DNA of 64,000 bases from Pseudomonas sp. Irchel s3h14 (GCF_900187425.1 NZ_FYDJ01000003.1:212987-276986), one strand, 5' to 3'; counted from the stretch's first letter, positions 18,273-27,704 are shown. The notes: generated from the letters alone by a model not told the origin. A program made the numbers and translations.

Positions 18273-18647
18273 ATGAGTTCGTCAACACCTCCAACCAACA
18301 CGTCGAAACTGGATCGCATCCTTGCCGATAACCAGCGCGACAAGGAAATGGGTTACCGCGACAAGGCCCTGAAAATGTACCCGCACGTGTGCGGCCGCTG
18401 CGCCCGTGAGTTTTCCGGCAAGCGCCTGAGCGAACTGACCGTGCACCACCGCGACCACAACCACGACAACAACCCTCAGGACGGCTCGAACTGGGAATTG
18501 TTGTGCCTGTATTGCCACGACAACGAACACTCGCGGTACACCGATCAACAGTATTTCGGTGAAGGCTCGCTGAGCTCGCCGAAAATCGCCAAGGCCACGC
18601 ATAACCCGTTTGCCGCGTTGGCCGGCCTGATGAAGAAAGACGAGTAA
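18273..18647 (+). CDS. YajD-family HNH nuclease
   Basis: This 124-residue protein has two zinc-binding CxxC pairs (CGRCAREF and CLYCHDNEH) around an HNH core (LTVHHRDHNHDNNPQDGSNW). The layout matches the YajD family of small HNH endonuclease-like proteins. No phage or toxin context is nearby. A ribosome site (aaaggtg) precedes the ATG. A REP doublet follows the gene. Confidence 0.88.
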   Translation: MSSSTPPTNTSKLDRILADNQRDKEMGYRDKALKMYPHVCGRCAREFSGKRLSELTVHHRDHNHDNNPQDGSNWELLCLYCHDNEHSRYTDQQYFGEGSLSSPKIAKATHNPFAALAGLMKKDE

Positions 18648-18671
18648 TATCTTCAGCGCCTCGACCGGCCC

Positions 18672-18765
18672 CTTCGCGAGCAAGCCCGCTCCCACATTGA
18701 TCTGTGGCGTACGCCAGTAGTGTGTTCACCTGAGATCGAATGTGGGAGCGGGCTTGCTCGCGAAG
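18672..18765. repeat. REP doublet, GTGGGAGCGGGCTTGCTCGCG type
   Basis: The arms at 18672-18698 and 18739-18765 are complementary over 27 nt with a 40-nt loop. It lies between two plus-strand genes. Confidence 0.9.
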
Positions 18766-18854
18766 ACGGCCGACCAAACACCACCAATCTCAAACCGAAC
18801 ACCCCTCCCCCAATCCCCGTATAATCGCCGTTTTTTCCCCGAAGGCACCCGCTC

Positions 18855-19325
18855 GTGGCAGATAAACGGTACAGCTGCATTGGTTTGTATAACCCCAAAT
18901 CACCGGAGAACGTCGGTTCGGTGATGCGCGCCGCTGGCTGCTATGGCGTGGCGTCCGTGTTCTACACCGGCAAGCGTTATGAACGCGCCGCCGACTTCGT
19001 CACCGACACCAAGCGCGTTCACTACGACATTCCGCTGATCGGCATCGACGACCTGAAAAAAATCCTGCCGCTGGGCTGCGTGCCGGTTGCTGTGGAACTG
19101 GTGGACGGCGCCCGTTCGCTGCCGGAATACACACACCCGGACCGCGCGCTGTACATCTTCGGCCCGGAAGACGGTTCGCTGGATAAAGAGATTCGTGACT
19201 GGTGCGAAGACGTGGTCTACATCCCGACCACCGGTTGCATGAACCTGGCGGCCACCGTCAACGTCGTGCTCTACGACCGCATGTCCAAGGGACTCAACAC
19301 CCGCTCCGGGGCGAAATTTCGCTGA
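18855..19325 (+). CDS. TrmH/SpoU-family RNA methyltransferase
   Basis: This 156-residue protein of the SPOUT class is a single-domain 2'-O-methyltransferase. Motif 1 is YNPKSPENVGSVMRAAGCYG, motif 2 ALYIFGPEDGSL and motif 3 YIPTTGCMNLAATVNVVLYDR; the last two form the trefoil knot that binds SAM. The start is GTG 18855. The RNA target cannot be read from the sequence; TrmL-like tRNA modification is one possibility. Confidence 0.88.
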   Translation: MADKRYSCIGLYNPKSPENVGSVMRAAGCYGVASVFYTGKRYERAADFVTDTKRVHYDIPLIGIDDLKKILPLGCVPVAVELVDGARSLPEYTHPDRALYIFGPEDGSLDKEIRDWCEDVVYIPTTGCMNLAATVNVVLYDRMSKGLNTRSGAKFR

Positions 19326-19415
19326 TTCACCGCACATCCGATGGAACAAGCCGCCCGCCTCGGCAGTCAGCTTAATTATCTATTCTTGAAAGCCATTCCA
19401 GCCAGGAGACAGATC

Positions 19416-19793
19416 ATGAGCGAACTCAAACGCGTAGAACGCATCGAATCCACCCCGTTCCAGACTCACACTGAGCAGAACGTGCAGGGTTGGGAACGCA
19501 TCGGTTCCCTGGCCGGCGGCGTGGTGATGGTCGGCAAGGGCCTGCGTCGCGGTGGGGTGTTCGGGTTGATTCAAGTGGCGATCGGCGGTGTGGCCCTGGC
19601 GCGTGGCATTACCGGGCACAGTTCGGCGAAAAGCCTGCTGGAGAAAAGCCGTCAGGACATGAACAACGTAAGGGCGAAGATTCAGCGGGCGGGGGAAGAG
19701 TTGAACCGGTTGAAGGCGAATGCTGAAGCGGCGACCAATACCGCTACGGTGACCGGTAATGATTCGTTGAAGTCGCCTAAAACCGGGGTTTGA
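19416..19793 (+). CDS. YgaP-type DUF2892 membrane protein
   Basis: This 125-residue protein has two short hydrophobic segments (IGSLAGGVVMVGKGLRRGG and GLIQVAIGGVALARGITGH, about 28-70). A C-terminal coiled-coil-like tail (SLLEKSRQDMNNVRAKIQRAGEELNRL) follows. The hydrophobic pair resembles DUF2892. ATG 19416 has a good ribosome site (ccaggagacag). The function is unknown. Confidence 0.75.
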   Translation: MSELKRVERIESTPFQTHTEQNVQGWERIGSLAGGVVMVGKGLRRGGVFGLIQVAIGGVALARGITGHSSAKSLLEKSRQDMNNVRAKIQRAGEELNRLKANAEAATNTATVTGNDSLKSPKTGV

Positions 19794-19822
19794 TCCAGGA
19801 AATTCGATGAGGCTTAGGGCCT

Positions 19823-19932
19823 CTTCGCGAGCAAGCCCGCTCCCACATTTGATCGTCAGTGGACACTGGTTATGTGTACGACAGAGATCTAATGTGGGAG
19901 CGGCGGTGCGACGATTCGACTTGCTCGCGAAG
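19823..19932. repeat. REP doublet with an altered right arm
   Basis: The left arm at 19823-19849 is the standard GTGGGAGCGGGCTTGCTCGCG type. The right arm at 19890-19932 begins AATGTGGGAGCG, then carries an extra ~17 nt (gcggtgcgacgattcga) before CTTGCTCGCGAAG. The interruption falls in the middle of the stem. Confidence 0.8.
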
Positions 19933-19938
19933 GCGGTA

Positions 19939-21168
19939 TTACTGAAGCAACCCGGTATCGAGGACTTGGGAAGATTCACCGATGATGCTTTCGGCGAGCT
20001 GAACAAATTCCTTGGTATCCACGCTCTCCAGATGCATCGCCCCGCGCAACACTTCATCCAGCGAACGCTTGTTGCGGGTCTTCAGGCGAATCTCGCGATC
20101 CAGTTCCTGCAATAACACGACCGCTTTCGACACCTGCGCCGGGCTGACCTGCTCGGCGCGCAAGGTCGTGACGTTCTGGCTGTCCTTGGCCAACTTCTTC
20201 TGCAAACTCTCATACCGCTCATCGCTCATGCCGCCAGCGCGGCGCACCAGCTCGATGGCGTAATACTCGGCAAACCCTTCGCTGATCCAGTCACTGCGCT
20301 GCTGGTCGTTGATCCGTCCGAACACCTGCGCCAACTCCCGCACCAGCGCACTGCTGCCGCTTTCGCTGACCAGCGGCAGACGCGTGTTCAGATAGATCGA
20401 TTCGCGCGCGCCCAGGCTGCCGCGCCACATCGGGTCGTTGGCGCCGACGATCAGCAGTTTGACGGGATGTCGGGGGTACACCGCCTGCACTTGCGGCCAG
20501 ACAAAAGTCAGCAGTGTCAGCACATCCATGCGGCGCATGCCCTGGCCCTGAGGCGAGGCGACGGTGACTTCGGTTTCCCCAAGCCGCGTGCGACGGCTGC
20601 CGAGGTGTCCGGCGAGCATCCAGCCCGTGGGCCGGTCGAACAAGCGAGAAACGTTATCGACCCGGAATTTGTTCTTGCCGATACGCGGCCAGGCGGTTTC
20701 AACGCTTTTCCAGCCGGTGGGCAATTCGAATTCAAGGCGTGAAACCAGCTCGATGCCATCCTGCTGATCGAGTTTGGCTGCCGGCACCAGATCGTCGCCG
20801 CGCAGCAGCGCCCAGGTCGGGGTCATGCGCGTATCGAAGCTGCCGCTCTTGCGTCCGTGGCTGATGCGTACGCGGTAGGTCAGGCTGGCCTTGTCGGCGG
20901 CCGGACGCCAGATACCACGGGCCTGCTTGCCCGGCGTGAGCTGCCATTGGCCGTCGGCCTTGAAGTCGCTGTAGTGACTGCCATCGCCCAGGTCGAAATC
21001 CAGACTGCGTACCGCCGAACCCTGAGCCAGAGTCAGGCGCACTTCAGCTTGATCGCTTTGCGGCAACAGGCGCACGTGGTAATCCAGATCAACCTTCTTC
21101 GCTGCCCACGCGGGCGAACCCAGGACTAATAGTCCAAGAGTCAACGCCAGCCGCAATCCCACAGCCAT
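19939..21168 (-). CDS. Secreted M61-like (glycyl-aminopeptidase fold) protein lacking the zinc motif
   Basis: This 409-residue protein has a signal peptide (ending SPAWA, about residue 22). A beta-rich N-terminal half is followed by a helical region that resembles the gluzincin core of M61 peptidases. The glutamate-helix segment DWISEGFAEYYAIELVRR is kept, but the position of the HExxH motif reads RELAQVFGR. It is therefore probably not a zinc peptidase. ATG 21168 is chosen because AAGGAG lies 5 nt upstream; GTG 21174 would overlap it. Confidence 0.65.
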   Translation of the reverse strand: MAVGLRLALTLGLLVLGSPAWAAKKVDLDYHVRLLPQSDQAEVRLTLAQGSAVRSLDFDLGDGSHYSDFKADGQWQLTPGKQARGIWRPAADKASLTYRVRISHGRKSGSFDTRMTPTWALLRGDDLVPAAKLDQQDGIELVSRLEFELPTGWKSVETAWPRIGKNKFRVDNVSRLFDRPTGWMLAGHLGSRRTRLGETEVTVASPQGQGMRRMDVLTLLTFVWPQVQAVYPRHPVKLLIVGANDPMWRGSLGARESIYLNTRLPLVSESGSSALVRELAQVFGRINDQQRSDWISEGFAEYYAIELVRRAGGMSDERYESLQKKLAKDSQNVTTLRAEQVSPAQVSKAVVLLQELDREIRLKTRNKRSLDEVLRGAMHLESVDTKEFVQLAESIIGESSQVLDTGLLQ

Positions 21169-21204
21169 ACACACTCCTTCGTGAAACGTTAATACGCTTG
21201 GCGT

Positions 21205-21654
21205 TTAACCCGCCCGAAAAATCAGATGGTCTTCCCAATCGTCTTCGGCCACGCTGCCTTCGGCGAGCATGCGCCCGGACTGGGAAATACGTTCGTGGTG
21301 CACCGCATCGCGATCACCGCACACCAAGTGATGCCAGAGCGGCAGGTCCTTGCCTTCGCTGACCAGTCGATAGCCACAGGTCGGCGGCAACCATTTGAAT
21401 TCGTCAGCCTTGCCCGGTGTGAGCTGGATGCAGTCGGGGACGAAATCGCGGCGGTTCGGGTAATCGGTGCACTGACAGGTTTTCAGGTCCAGCAGTTTGC
21501 AGGCGATACGCGTGTAATAGACGCTGTTGTCGTCTTCATCTTCGAGCTTTTGCAGGCAGCACAGGCCACAGCCGTCGCACAGCGATTCCCATTCCTCTTG
21601 ATCGAGTTGATCGAGGGTTTTGCGTATCCAGAACGGTTCGACTGTGGCGGCCAT
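21205..21654 (-). CDS. YcgN/UPF0260 cysteine-cluster protein
   Basis: This 149-residue protein has the conserved cysteine cluster [18 protein letters not shown] near residues 22-39, plus later cysteines in [15 protein letters not shown] and PDCIQL, and PPTCGYRLV. It matches the YcgN (UPF0260) family, often described as a putative Fe-S or zinc cluster protein. Role unknown. It lies just upstream of the M61-like gene, 36 bp apart on the same strand. Confidence 0.9.
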   Translation of the reverse strand: MAATVEPFWIRKTLDQLDQEEWESLCDGCGLCCLQKLEDEDDNSVYYTRIACKLLDLKTCQCTDYPNRRDFVPDCIQLTPGKADEFKWLPPTCGYRLVSEGKDLPLWHHLVCGDRDAVHHERISQSGRMLAEGSVAEDDWEDHLIFRAG

Positions 21655-21819
21655 GGCTCAAGCATCAACATCAGGTGGTGAAAAGGCCGCCAGTCTAGTG
21701 CCAAGGCCCTTGTGGGCCAAGCGTTGGCGACTGCCGGTAGAACGAGCTTGTCAGTTATTGCGCCGCCCAGTAGGGTTTTGCGTCGCCCCTCACCTTCGAA
21801 CGTAGCAAGGAATCTCTTG

Positions 21820-22413
21820 ATGAGTGCCAATCCACGCGTTGCCGACTATGCCATCCACCCTCAGTTCACCGACCGCTGGTCGCCCCGCGCCTTCACCGGC
21901 GAAGCGATCTCCGAAGAAACCCTGCTGAGCTTCTTCGAAGCCGCACGCTGGGCGCCATCGGCCTACAACTCGCAGCCTTGGCGGTTTCTGTATGCGCGTC
22001 GCGACACGCCGAACTGGGAGCGTTTCCTGGGCCTGCTGAATGAGTTCAACCGCGGCTGGGCGCAACACGCCTCGGCACTGGTGATCGTGATCTCGAAAAC
22101 CACCTTCGCGGTGCCTGGCGCCACCGAAGAAACCCCGGCGTTGTGGCACACCTTCGACACCGGTTCGGCCTGGGGCCATCTGGCGCTGCAAGCGAGCATC
22201 AGCGGCTGGCACACCCACGGCATGGCCGGTTTTGACCAGGAGCTGACCCGTAAGGAGCTGAACATTCCTGAGGGTTATGCGCTGCACGCGGCGGTAGCGG
22301 TGGGCAAACTGGGCGACAAGGCGACGCTGGCGGACTACCTGCAAGCACGTGAAGAGCCAAGCCCGCGTCGTCCGCTGAGCGAGTTGGCCGCCGAAGGCGA
22401 CTTCACCCTCTAA
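21820..22413 (+). CDS. Nitroreductase-family flavoprotein
   Basis: This 197-residue protein of the FMN-dependent nitroreductase family has the typical N-terminal RWSPRAFTGEAISEETLLSFFEAARWAPSAYNSQPWRF and later GSAWGHLALQASISGWHTHG. It should reduce nitro compounds, quinones or similar acceptors with NAD(P)H. ATG 21820 begins MSANPRVADY. The frame is open upstream to 21712, but that part overlaps the promoter shared with the divergent ycgN gene. Confidence 0.88.
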   Translation: MSANPRVADYAIHPQFTDRWSPRAFTGEAISEETLLSFFEAARWAPSAYNSQPWRFLYARRDTPNWERFLGLLNEFNRGWAQHASALVIVISKTTFAVPGATEETPALWHTFDTGSAWGHLALQASISGWHTHGMAGFDQELTRKELNIPEGYALHAAVAVGKLGDKATLADYLQAREEPSPRRPLSELAAEGDFTL

Positions 22414-22430
22414 GCCACACCGAAGATCTA

Positions 22431-22524
22431 CTGTAGGAGCCGAGCTTGCTCGCGATGGCCGTCTCACAGTCAACGATGATGTTGAATGTGATGGCCTCAT
22501 CGCGAGCAAGCTCGGCTCCCACAG
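22431..22524. repeat. REP doublet, TAGGAGCCGAGCTTGCTCGCGAT subtype
   Basis: The arms 22431-22460 and 22493-22524 pair with few mismatches and enclose about 32 nt. The core GAGCCGAGCTTGCTCGCGAT is a third REP sequence subtype in this window. It sits between the convergent nitroreductase and hydroxyacid dehydrogenase genes. Confidence 0.85.
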
Positions 22525-22539
22525 GTTCATAGGGTGATT

Positions 22540-23472
22540 TCAATACCCGCGATTGAAATCCACTTCCCCGCGCAATGCCTCACCTGCCTGATACGCCCGC
22601 AGGTTCTCGACAAACAGATTCACCATCATCGATGGCGAGGTCGGTGCCGAGCTGTGGCCGGTCAGCAGCAGGCCCCAAGCGGTCCAGAACGGATGACGTT
22701 GCGGCAGCGGCTCCTGACGGCAGACGTCGATCACGGCGCCGGCCAGATGCCCCTCTTTCAAAGCTTCCACCAAGTCCGCATCGACCACTGCCACGCCGCG
22801 CCCGACGTTGATGAACAACCCGGTCGCCTTGAACTGCTTGAACAGCGCCGCGTCGTACAGGTCATGGGTGTTCGGTGTATTGGGCAGCAGATTGATCACG
22901 TAATCGACTTCACCGACCAGACGCGGCAGATCAGCCAGCGACCCGACTTCGACAAACGGCACCTGCTCGCGGGCTTCGCTGGCGATGCCGTACAACTCGA
23001 CGCCAAACGGCACAAGGAACTGCGCCACGGTCTGGCCGATGTCACCGGTGCCGACGATCAACACTTTGCGCCCGGCCAGGCTTTGGCCATGCCGACTGTC
23101 CCACTTGCGCTCGACCTGGCTGACCAGTCGCGGCAGCACTTCGCGTTCGTGGCCGAGCATGTAAGTCAGCACGTATTCGGCCATGACCTGACCGAAAATC
23201 CCCACCGCCCGAGTCAGGCGATAGTGCCGAGGCAAGCCGTCGGCCAGCAGCGGCGTAATGCCCGCCCAGGTCGATTGCAGCCATTGGGGCTCGTGGCCCT
23301 GACGCAGCAAGGTCGCCAGCAGGTCCGGCTGACCGAGCCAGATCGGACAATCAGCGGCCTGGCTGGCCAGTTCGGCGGAGTCGCCGCTGGTCAGCACTTC
23401 CAGGTCGGGCGCTGCTTGACGCAACAGCTGGGCGTACACCGGGTGGTCGTGTTCAGCAATCAGAACGCGCAT
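22540..23472 (-). CDS. D-2-hydroxyacid dehydrogenase (GhrA-like)
   Basis: This 310-residue NAD(P)-dependent dehydrogenase has the cofactor motif VLIVGTGDIGQTVAQFL around residue 137 and YVINLLPNTPNT. It also has the substrate arginine segment LFINVGRGVAVVD and a C-terminal GHSSAPTS with the catalytic histidine. It probably reduces glyoxylate, hydroxypyruvate or related 2-oxoacids. It is followed by the REP doublet. Confidence 0.87.
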   Translation of the reverse strand: MRVLIAEHDHPVYAQLLRQAAPDLEVLTSGDSAELASQAADCPIWLGQPDLLATLLRQGHEPQWLQSTWAGITPLLADGLPRHYRLTRAVGIFGQVMAEYVLTYMLGHEREVLPRLVSQVERKWDSRHGQSLAGRKVLIVGTGDIGQTVAQFLVPFGVELYGIASEAREQVPFVEVGSLADLPRLVGEVDYVINLLPNTPNTHDLYDAALFKQFKATGLFINVGRGVAVVDADLVEALKEGHLAGAVIDVCRQEPLPQRHPFWTAWGLLLTGHSSAPTSPSMMVNLFVENLRAYQAGEALRGEVDFNRGY

Positions 23473-23592
23473 GGTTCAAACCTTTCAAAAACAGTGCAGA
23501 CGGCCGCCGACGGAGTATCGCTCCATCGTCCTGGCCATCGCCAAAATCATTCCAGTGTTTCATAAAGGCTCTGAACAGAGCCTGTCTGCCGG

Positions 23593-23886
23593 TCACATGG
23601 GATCGTTGCGGCGCAGCAATTCTTCCGGCAAGTGTTCGATGTACTCGTCTTCGGCCGGCGGCATTTGCAAGTGGTAACCCTGCTTCTCAAGGTTTTCCAG
23701 CACCACGGTGATGTCCTCGCGCGACAATTTGCGCTCGGGGGTCAGCACCAGGTCGAAGGCGTGATGCGGTTTGCCGAAGGCGGCCATCAGACTTTCCGGG
23801 ACGCGCTCCAGTGCATCGCTTTTGAGCACATAGAGGTACATCTCGTTTTTCTTCAGGCTTCGATAAATGGAGCAAATACGTTTCAA
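23593..23886 (-). CDS. YcgL-domain protein
   Basis: This 97-residue protein starts [20 protein letters not shown], the hallmark of the YcgL/UPF0745 family, with [32 protein letters not shown] in the middle. Function unknown. Its ATG overlaps the stop of rnd by 4 bp, so the two are translationally coupled. This linkage is common in gamma-proteobacteria. Confidence 0.92.
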   Translation of the reverse strand: MKRICSIYRSLKKNEMYLYVLKSDALERVPESLMAAFGKPHHAFDLVLTPERKLSREDITVVLENLEKQGYHLQMPPAEDEYIEHLPEELLRRNDPM

Positions 23887-25016
23887 GGCTGTTCTCCGGC
23901 GGTGGCCAGGCTGTCGAGCAGCGCCTGGCCCATCAATTCGCGGCGCCAGCCACGCAGCGAATCAGGCAATTGGTAAGGACCGTTGGGATAGCCGCTCTTG
24001 AGCAGCGCTTCCAGGGTTTTCTTGCGCAGCATCAGCTCTGGCGCAATGTTCAGGCGTTCGGCTTCGGCCTGGCCGATCGCACGCAGCTGTTTGATCAGCG
24101 TGGCGGCGTCCATCGGCAACGGCTCCGGCACCGCAGGCGGCCATTGATCAGGCGACACACTGCCAGAGCGCTTGATCAGATCAAGCAGAAATTCGCCGTC
24201 CTGACGCACGGTACGTGGGTGCATGTCTTCGATTTTCGCTAGCGCGCCGAGGTTGTCCGGCTGAGTCCGCGCCAGCGGCCACAGCGAATGCTCACGGACG
24301 ATGCGGTTGCGCGGCAGATCACGGGCGCGGGCCTCGCGCTCGCGCCAGGCGCACAGTTCACGCAACACGGCGAGCTGGGCACGGGAAAGCTTCCAGGCCA
24401 GCTTGGCTTCGCGATAGACCTCATACGGATCAACTTCGCGGCGCAGGTTGGCCACCAGCTCGGCGCCGTCTTCCAGGACCCAGGCGTACTTGTCGTCAGA
24501 CAGCTTCGGACGAAGCTGTACGAAAACTTCCGCCAAGTGCAAAGCATCTTCAGCGGCGTAGCTGATTTGGGTGTCGGAAAGCGGACGTTGCAGCCAGTCG
24601 GAACGGGTCTCGCCCTTGGGCAGGTCGATGCCCAGCACTTCCTGCACCAGCCGCGAATAGCCCATGGAGAAACCCAGGTTCAGGTAAGCGGCGGCCAACT
24701 GAGTGTCGAACAACGGCGCCGGCAGGCTGCCGGTCAGGCGCAGCAGGACTTCGAGGTCTTCGCTGCACGCATGGACGACTTTGACCACGGCCGGGTTTTC
24801 CAGCAACGCGGCCAGCGGCTGCCAGTTATCGATGCTCAGCGGGTCAATCAGGTAAGCGCGTACGCCATCGCCGATCTGCAGCAGGCCTGCAATCGGATAA
24901 AAGGTGTCGACCCGCATGAATTCGGTGTCGAGGGCAACGTATGGCAGCTGCTGCCACTCGGCGCAAAACTGACCGAGGCTATCGTTGTCGCGAATCCAGT
25001 GAATATCGATGGCCAC
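23883..25016 (-). CDS. rnd: Ribonuclease D
   Basis: This is a 377-residue 3'-5' exoribonuclease that trims tRNA and other RNA 3' ends. DEDD motifs are visible: [14 protein letters not shown] (motif 1), [11 protein letters not shown] (motif 2) and [10 protein letters not shown] (motif 3, the DEDDy type). An HRDC domain follows near residues 210-290. I chose GTG 25016 (V-A-I-D-I-H-W) with GGGAG upstream. The frame stays open 21 codons further, but the family starts here. Confidence 0.93.
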   Translation of the reverse strand: MAIDIHWIRDNDSLGQFCAEWQQLPYVALDTEFMRVDTFYPIAGLLQIGDGVRAYLIDPLSIDNWQPLAALLENPAVVKVVHACSEDLEVLLRLTGSLPAPLFDTQLAAAYLNLGFSMGYSRLVQEVLGIDLPKGETRSDWLQRPLSDTQISYAAEDALHLAEVFVQLRPKLSDDKYAWVLEDGAELVANLRREVDPYEVYREAKLAWKLSRAQLAVLRELCAWREREARARDLPRNRIVREHSLWPLARTQPDNLGALAKIEDMHPRTVRQDGEFLLDLIKRSGSVSPDQWPPAVPEPLPMDAATLIKQLRAIGQAEAERLNIAPELMLRKKTLEALLKSGYPNGPYQLPDSLRGWRRELMGQALLDSLATAGEQP

Positions 25017-25139
25017 ACGGCTCTCCCTTGAAGAATGGCGCGCAGTATATATCGCCCCCGGCGTTTTCCGCGCATCCACTGAACAAGAGCTTTAGCGAAA
25101 ATGCCTGCCAAACAGCAAGAAATGTCTGACAAGCGGAGA

Positions 25140-25802
25140 CTAACTGGCCTTACGCAGTACGTAGACGCGCATCCGCGCACAGCCGGGCAGGAAGTCCTGA
25201 TGACTGAGCAAGCGCAAACCTGCGCGCTTGAACTCGGCTTCCACGTCGGCCTTGCTGGCCAACGGTCGGGCCGGAACGCCCTGTGCATCCGTGTGCCGGC
25301 CTTTGAAATGAGCATCGACCCGTACCGCCACAATCACCGTATCGCGACTGACCCGATGGAACTCCTTAAGCATGGCCAAACGATGCTCGGGGCAGGCGAG
25401 GTGTTGAAACAGCTGCATGCAAAAAATGCAGTCAACCGCATTCGCCGACAAGCCGATGGTGAACGCTGAACTCTGAAAGGTCTTGACCCGTTTCAGCAGG
25501 TGCTGCGGATGGTGGGTGCGGGCATGATCGAGTATGTCCTGCGACGGATCGGCCGCGAGAATCACCCGGTTGGCATGCTCGGCCAGTACCGGCCAGAAGC
25601 GCCCGACACCGCAAGCCAAATCGAGAACCAGGCCCGGCTCGCCAGCAGCCTTTAGCGCGTTGCGCACCAGTTGCTCGTCACGCCAGAACGTCAACCGCCC
25701 GGCCAAGCCACGCGATCGCGGCTGAAGACAGACGCGGGCGTGTTCCTGATCGTAGCGCCGGGCTATCTCAAGCTCGATGGCGGATAGGGGTTGAGCGGAC
25801 AT
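25140..25802 (-). CDS. Class I SAM-dependent methyltransferase
   Basis: This 220-residue protein has SAM motif I VLDLACGVGRFWPVLA at about residues 60-75, motif II VILAADPSQDIL, and the post-motif FCMQLFQHLACPEHRLAML. It resembles small-molecule methyltransferases of the Methyltransf_11/25 type. The substrate cannot be assigned. ATG 25802 (MSAQPLSAIE) is preferred; a second ATG two codons upstream is possible. Confidence 0.85.
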   Translation of the reverse strand: MSAQPLSAIELEIARRYDQEHARVCLQPRSRGLAGRLTFWRDEQLVRNALKAAGEPGLVLDLACGVGRFWPVLAEHANRVILAADPSQDILDHARTHHPQHLLKRVKTFQSSAFTIGLSANAVDCIFCMQLFQHLACPEHRLAMLKEFHRVSRDTVIVAVRVDAHFKGRHTDAQGVPARPLASKADVEAEFKRAGLRLLSHQDFLPGCARMRVYVLRKAS

Positions 25803-25875
25803 GTGCAATGGTTCTCGGGGGGAAGCTCTACCGGCCGCAGGTTAGCGGCCGGGGAGTGAAAAAAGGTTGAAGCAC

Positions 25876-27525
25876 TCACTCTTTGGCCAACACGCCGTCG
25901 ATCACCGCACCGCGACATCCGGCAAATATATCCAGGTCCTGGTGGTAGACCTTGCTATTGACCTCCAGCAAACCGAGCATCGAATGGAACAGGTTGTCCT
26001 GGCTCAAGGGCTTTTCGCGACTCAGTTGCAGGCAATGGGTATCCACCGAGAACGACTTTTGATAGCTGTCGGAAAACCAGGCCAGCATCGCGACATGCTT
26101 TTGTTGTTCCGGCGCCAGCATGTAAGGCGTGCCATGCAGGAACAGGTTGTACTCGCCCAGAGATTCGCCGTGGTCCGACAGATAGAGCATCGCGGTGTCG
26201 ACTTTGTCCTGATTGTTGCGCAACAGATCGATCAGGGTGGACAGCACGTGGTCGGTATACACCAGGGTGTTGTCGTAGCCATTGACGATACTTTCGCGAC
26301 TGCAATTGTTCAGGGCGTTACTTTCACAAACCGGGGTGAAGCGCTCGTATTCTTTCGGGTAACGCTTGAAGTATTCCGGACCGTGACTGCCCATCTGGTG
26401 CAACACCAGTACCGTGTCTTTATCCAGGGTATCGATGAAGTGCTGCAAACCCTGCAGCAGGATTTCATCTCGGCATTCGCTATTGGCGCACAGCACCGGG
26501 TCTTTCAGGTTGCTGACGTCGTCGAGGGTGACCCGATCGCAAGTGCCTTTGCAGCCCGATTGGTTATCGCGCCAGATCACGTCGAGACCCGCGCGTTTGA
26601 GTACATCCAGCAGGCCTTCCTGGTTCTTTGCCTTGCTGGCGTTGTAATCCTTGCGGCCCATGTCGGAGAACATGCACGGCACCGACACCGCTGTTTCCGT
26701 CCCGCAGGAATGCACGTCGGTGAACGCGATCAGGCCAGCCTCTTTATCCAGTTTGGGTGTGGTGTCACGGTCATACCCCAGGATGCCGAAGTTCTCGGCC
26801 CGGGCACTTTCGCCCACCACCAGCACGGTCAGGGATTTGCGGCCGTGGGTTTGCCAGGCGGGATTTCGCTGGGCATCTTCGCCCAGCGTGACGAAGGGTT
26901 GCCGCGCAGACGCGACCTGCTCACGCAGATAGCCGGCCGAGGCGCCGATGTAGTTGCTCGGCACCACCATCAGGCGCAACTCATGGTGATTGCGAAACAA
27001 TGAGGACAAGCCTTGATAGTTAACCAGTGCGACACCACCGATCACAGCAGCTGATGCGACACTCACGAGAACTTTACTGAGTAGTTCACGGTGCCAGCGA
27101 CGGTAACTAACCGGCGTCTTCCATAACAAACAGGACGGCAAAACACCGAGCAAAACAATATAAACAAGCAACTTGATCGAGAGTAAGTCACGCACTTCCG
27201 TCGCATTGGTTTGAGCAAAGTTACGCAACATGCCGGTATCAATCAAAACACCATATTGGCTCATGAAGTACGCCACACCAGCACTGACCATGAAGATCAG
27301 CGTCAAGACCGGTTTCATCACGGGCCGGAAAGCCAGCAAGGTCAGCACAATGTTGAAGGCGGCCAGGATCATCAACCCGAAAGCCACGCGCACGACGATG
27401 CCTTTACCGTCCGATGCCGTGATTTCAAACAGGTGTTGCCAGAGAACAAAATTGAAACCCGTTAATAGAAAGGCACTGGCAATCAGTGTCACCCACTCGG
27501 GGCGCACGGCTTTAATCTTCAACAT
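25876..27525 (-). CDS. eptA: Lipid A phosphoethanolamine transferase (EptA/MCR family)
   Basis: This 549-residue inner-membrane enzyme has about five N-terminal helices (to about residue 170) and a periplasmic sulfatase-fold domain. The nucleophile threonine lies in SCGTETAVSVPCMFSDMGR; the metal-binding segment YLSDHGESLGEYNLFLHG follows. Paired cysteines match the family's disulfides. It transfers phosphoethanolamine to lipid A phosphate and lowers polycation binding. ATG 27525 (MLKIKAVRPEW) is the usual family start; the frame is open 38 codons further through a palindromic leader. Confidence 0.9.
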   Translation of the reverse strand: MLKIKAVRPEWVTLIASAFLLTGFNFVLWQHLFEITASDGKGIVVRVAFGLMILAAFNIVLTLLAFRPVMKPVLTLIFMVSAGVAYFMSQYGVLIDTGMLRNFAQTNATEVRDLLSIKLLVYIVLLGVLPSCLLWKTPVSYRRWHRELLSKVLVSVASAAVIGGVALVNYQGLSSLFRNHHELRLMVVPSNYIGASAGYLREQVASARQPFVTLGEDAQRNPAWQTHGRKSLTVLVVGESARAENFGILGYDRDTTPKLDKEAGLIAFTDVHSCGTETAVSVPCMFSDMGRKDYNASKAKNQEGLLDVLKRAGLDVIWRDNQSGCKGTCDRVTLDDVSNLKDPVLCANSECRDEILLQGLQHFIDTLDKDTVLVLHQMGSHGPEYFKRYPKEYERFTPVCESNALNNCSRESIVNGYDNTLVYTDHVLSTLIDLLRNNQDKVDTAMLYLSDHGESLGEYNLFLHGTPYMLAPEQQKHVAMLAWFSDSYQKSFSVDTHCLQLSREKPLSQDNLFHSMLGLLEVNSKVYHQDLDIFAGCRGAVIDGVLAKE

Positions 27526-27557
27526 GATGATCGGCTGTTCCTGAAAAGAAGTGCCTT

Positions 27558-27584
27558 CGGTAAATGTGAAAATTTCATTTACCG
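27558..27584. promoter_or_regulatory. Perfect 9-bp inverted repeat in the eptA leader
   Basis: cggtaaatg at 27558-27566 and catttaccg at 27576-27584 are exact complements around a 9-nt spacer (tgaaaattt). It lies 33-59 nt upstream of the eptA ATG. It may be a dimeric regulator site or an mRNA hairpin. I found no clear PmrA or ColR box. Confidence 0.5.
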
Positions 27585-27704
27585 AGACAGCACTAACTTT
27601 AGGCAGCCAACCATCAATTTTTTGTGAAAAAGAAGCCAACGATTAGTTGGCTCATGGCACTAGGCCAAAACTTTTAACTTATTTGAGAATGGTTCAGGTT
27701 CTGT

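Noticed and set aside
25867-27003. 378-codon frame antisense to eptA
   Set aside because: It covers the sulfatase domain of eptA in the opposite direction and has no domain of its own.
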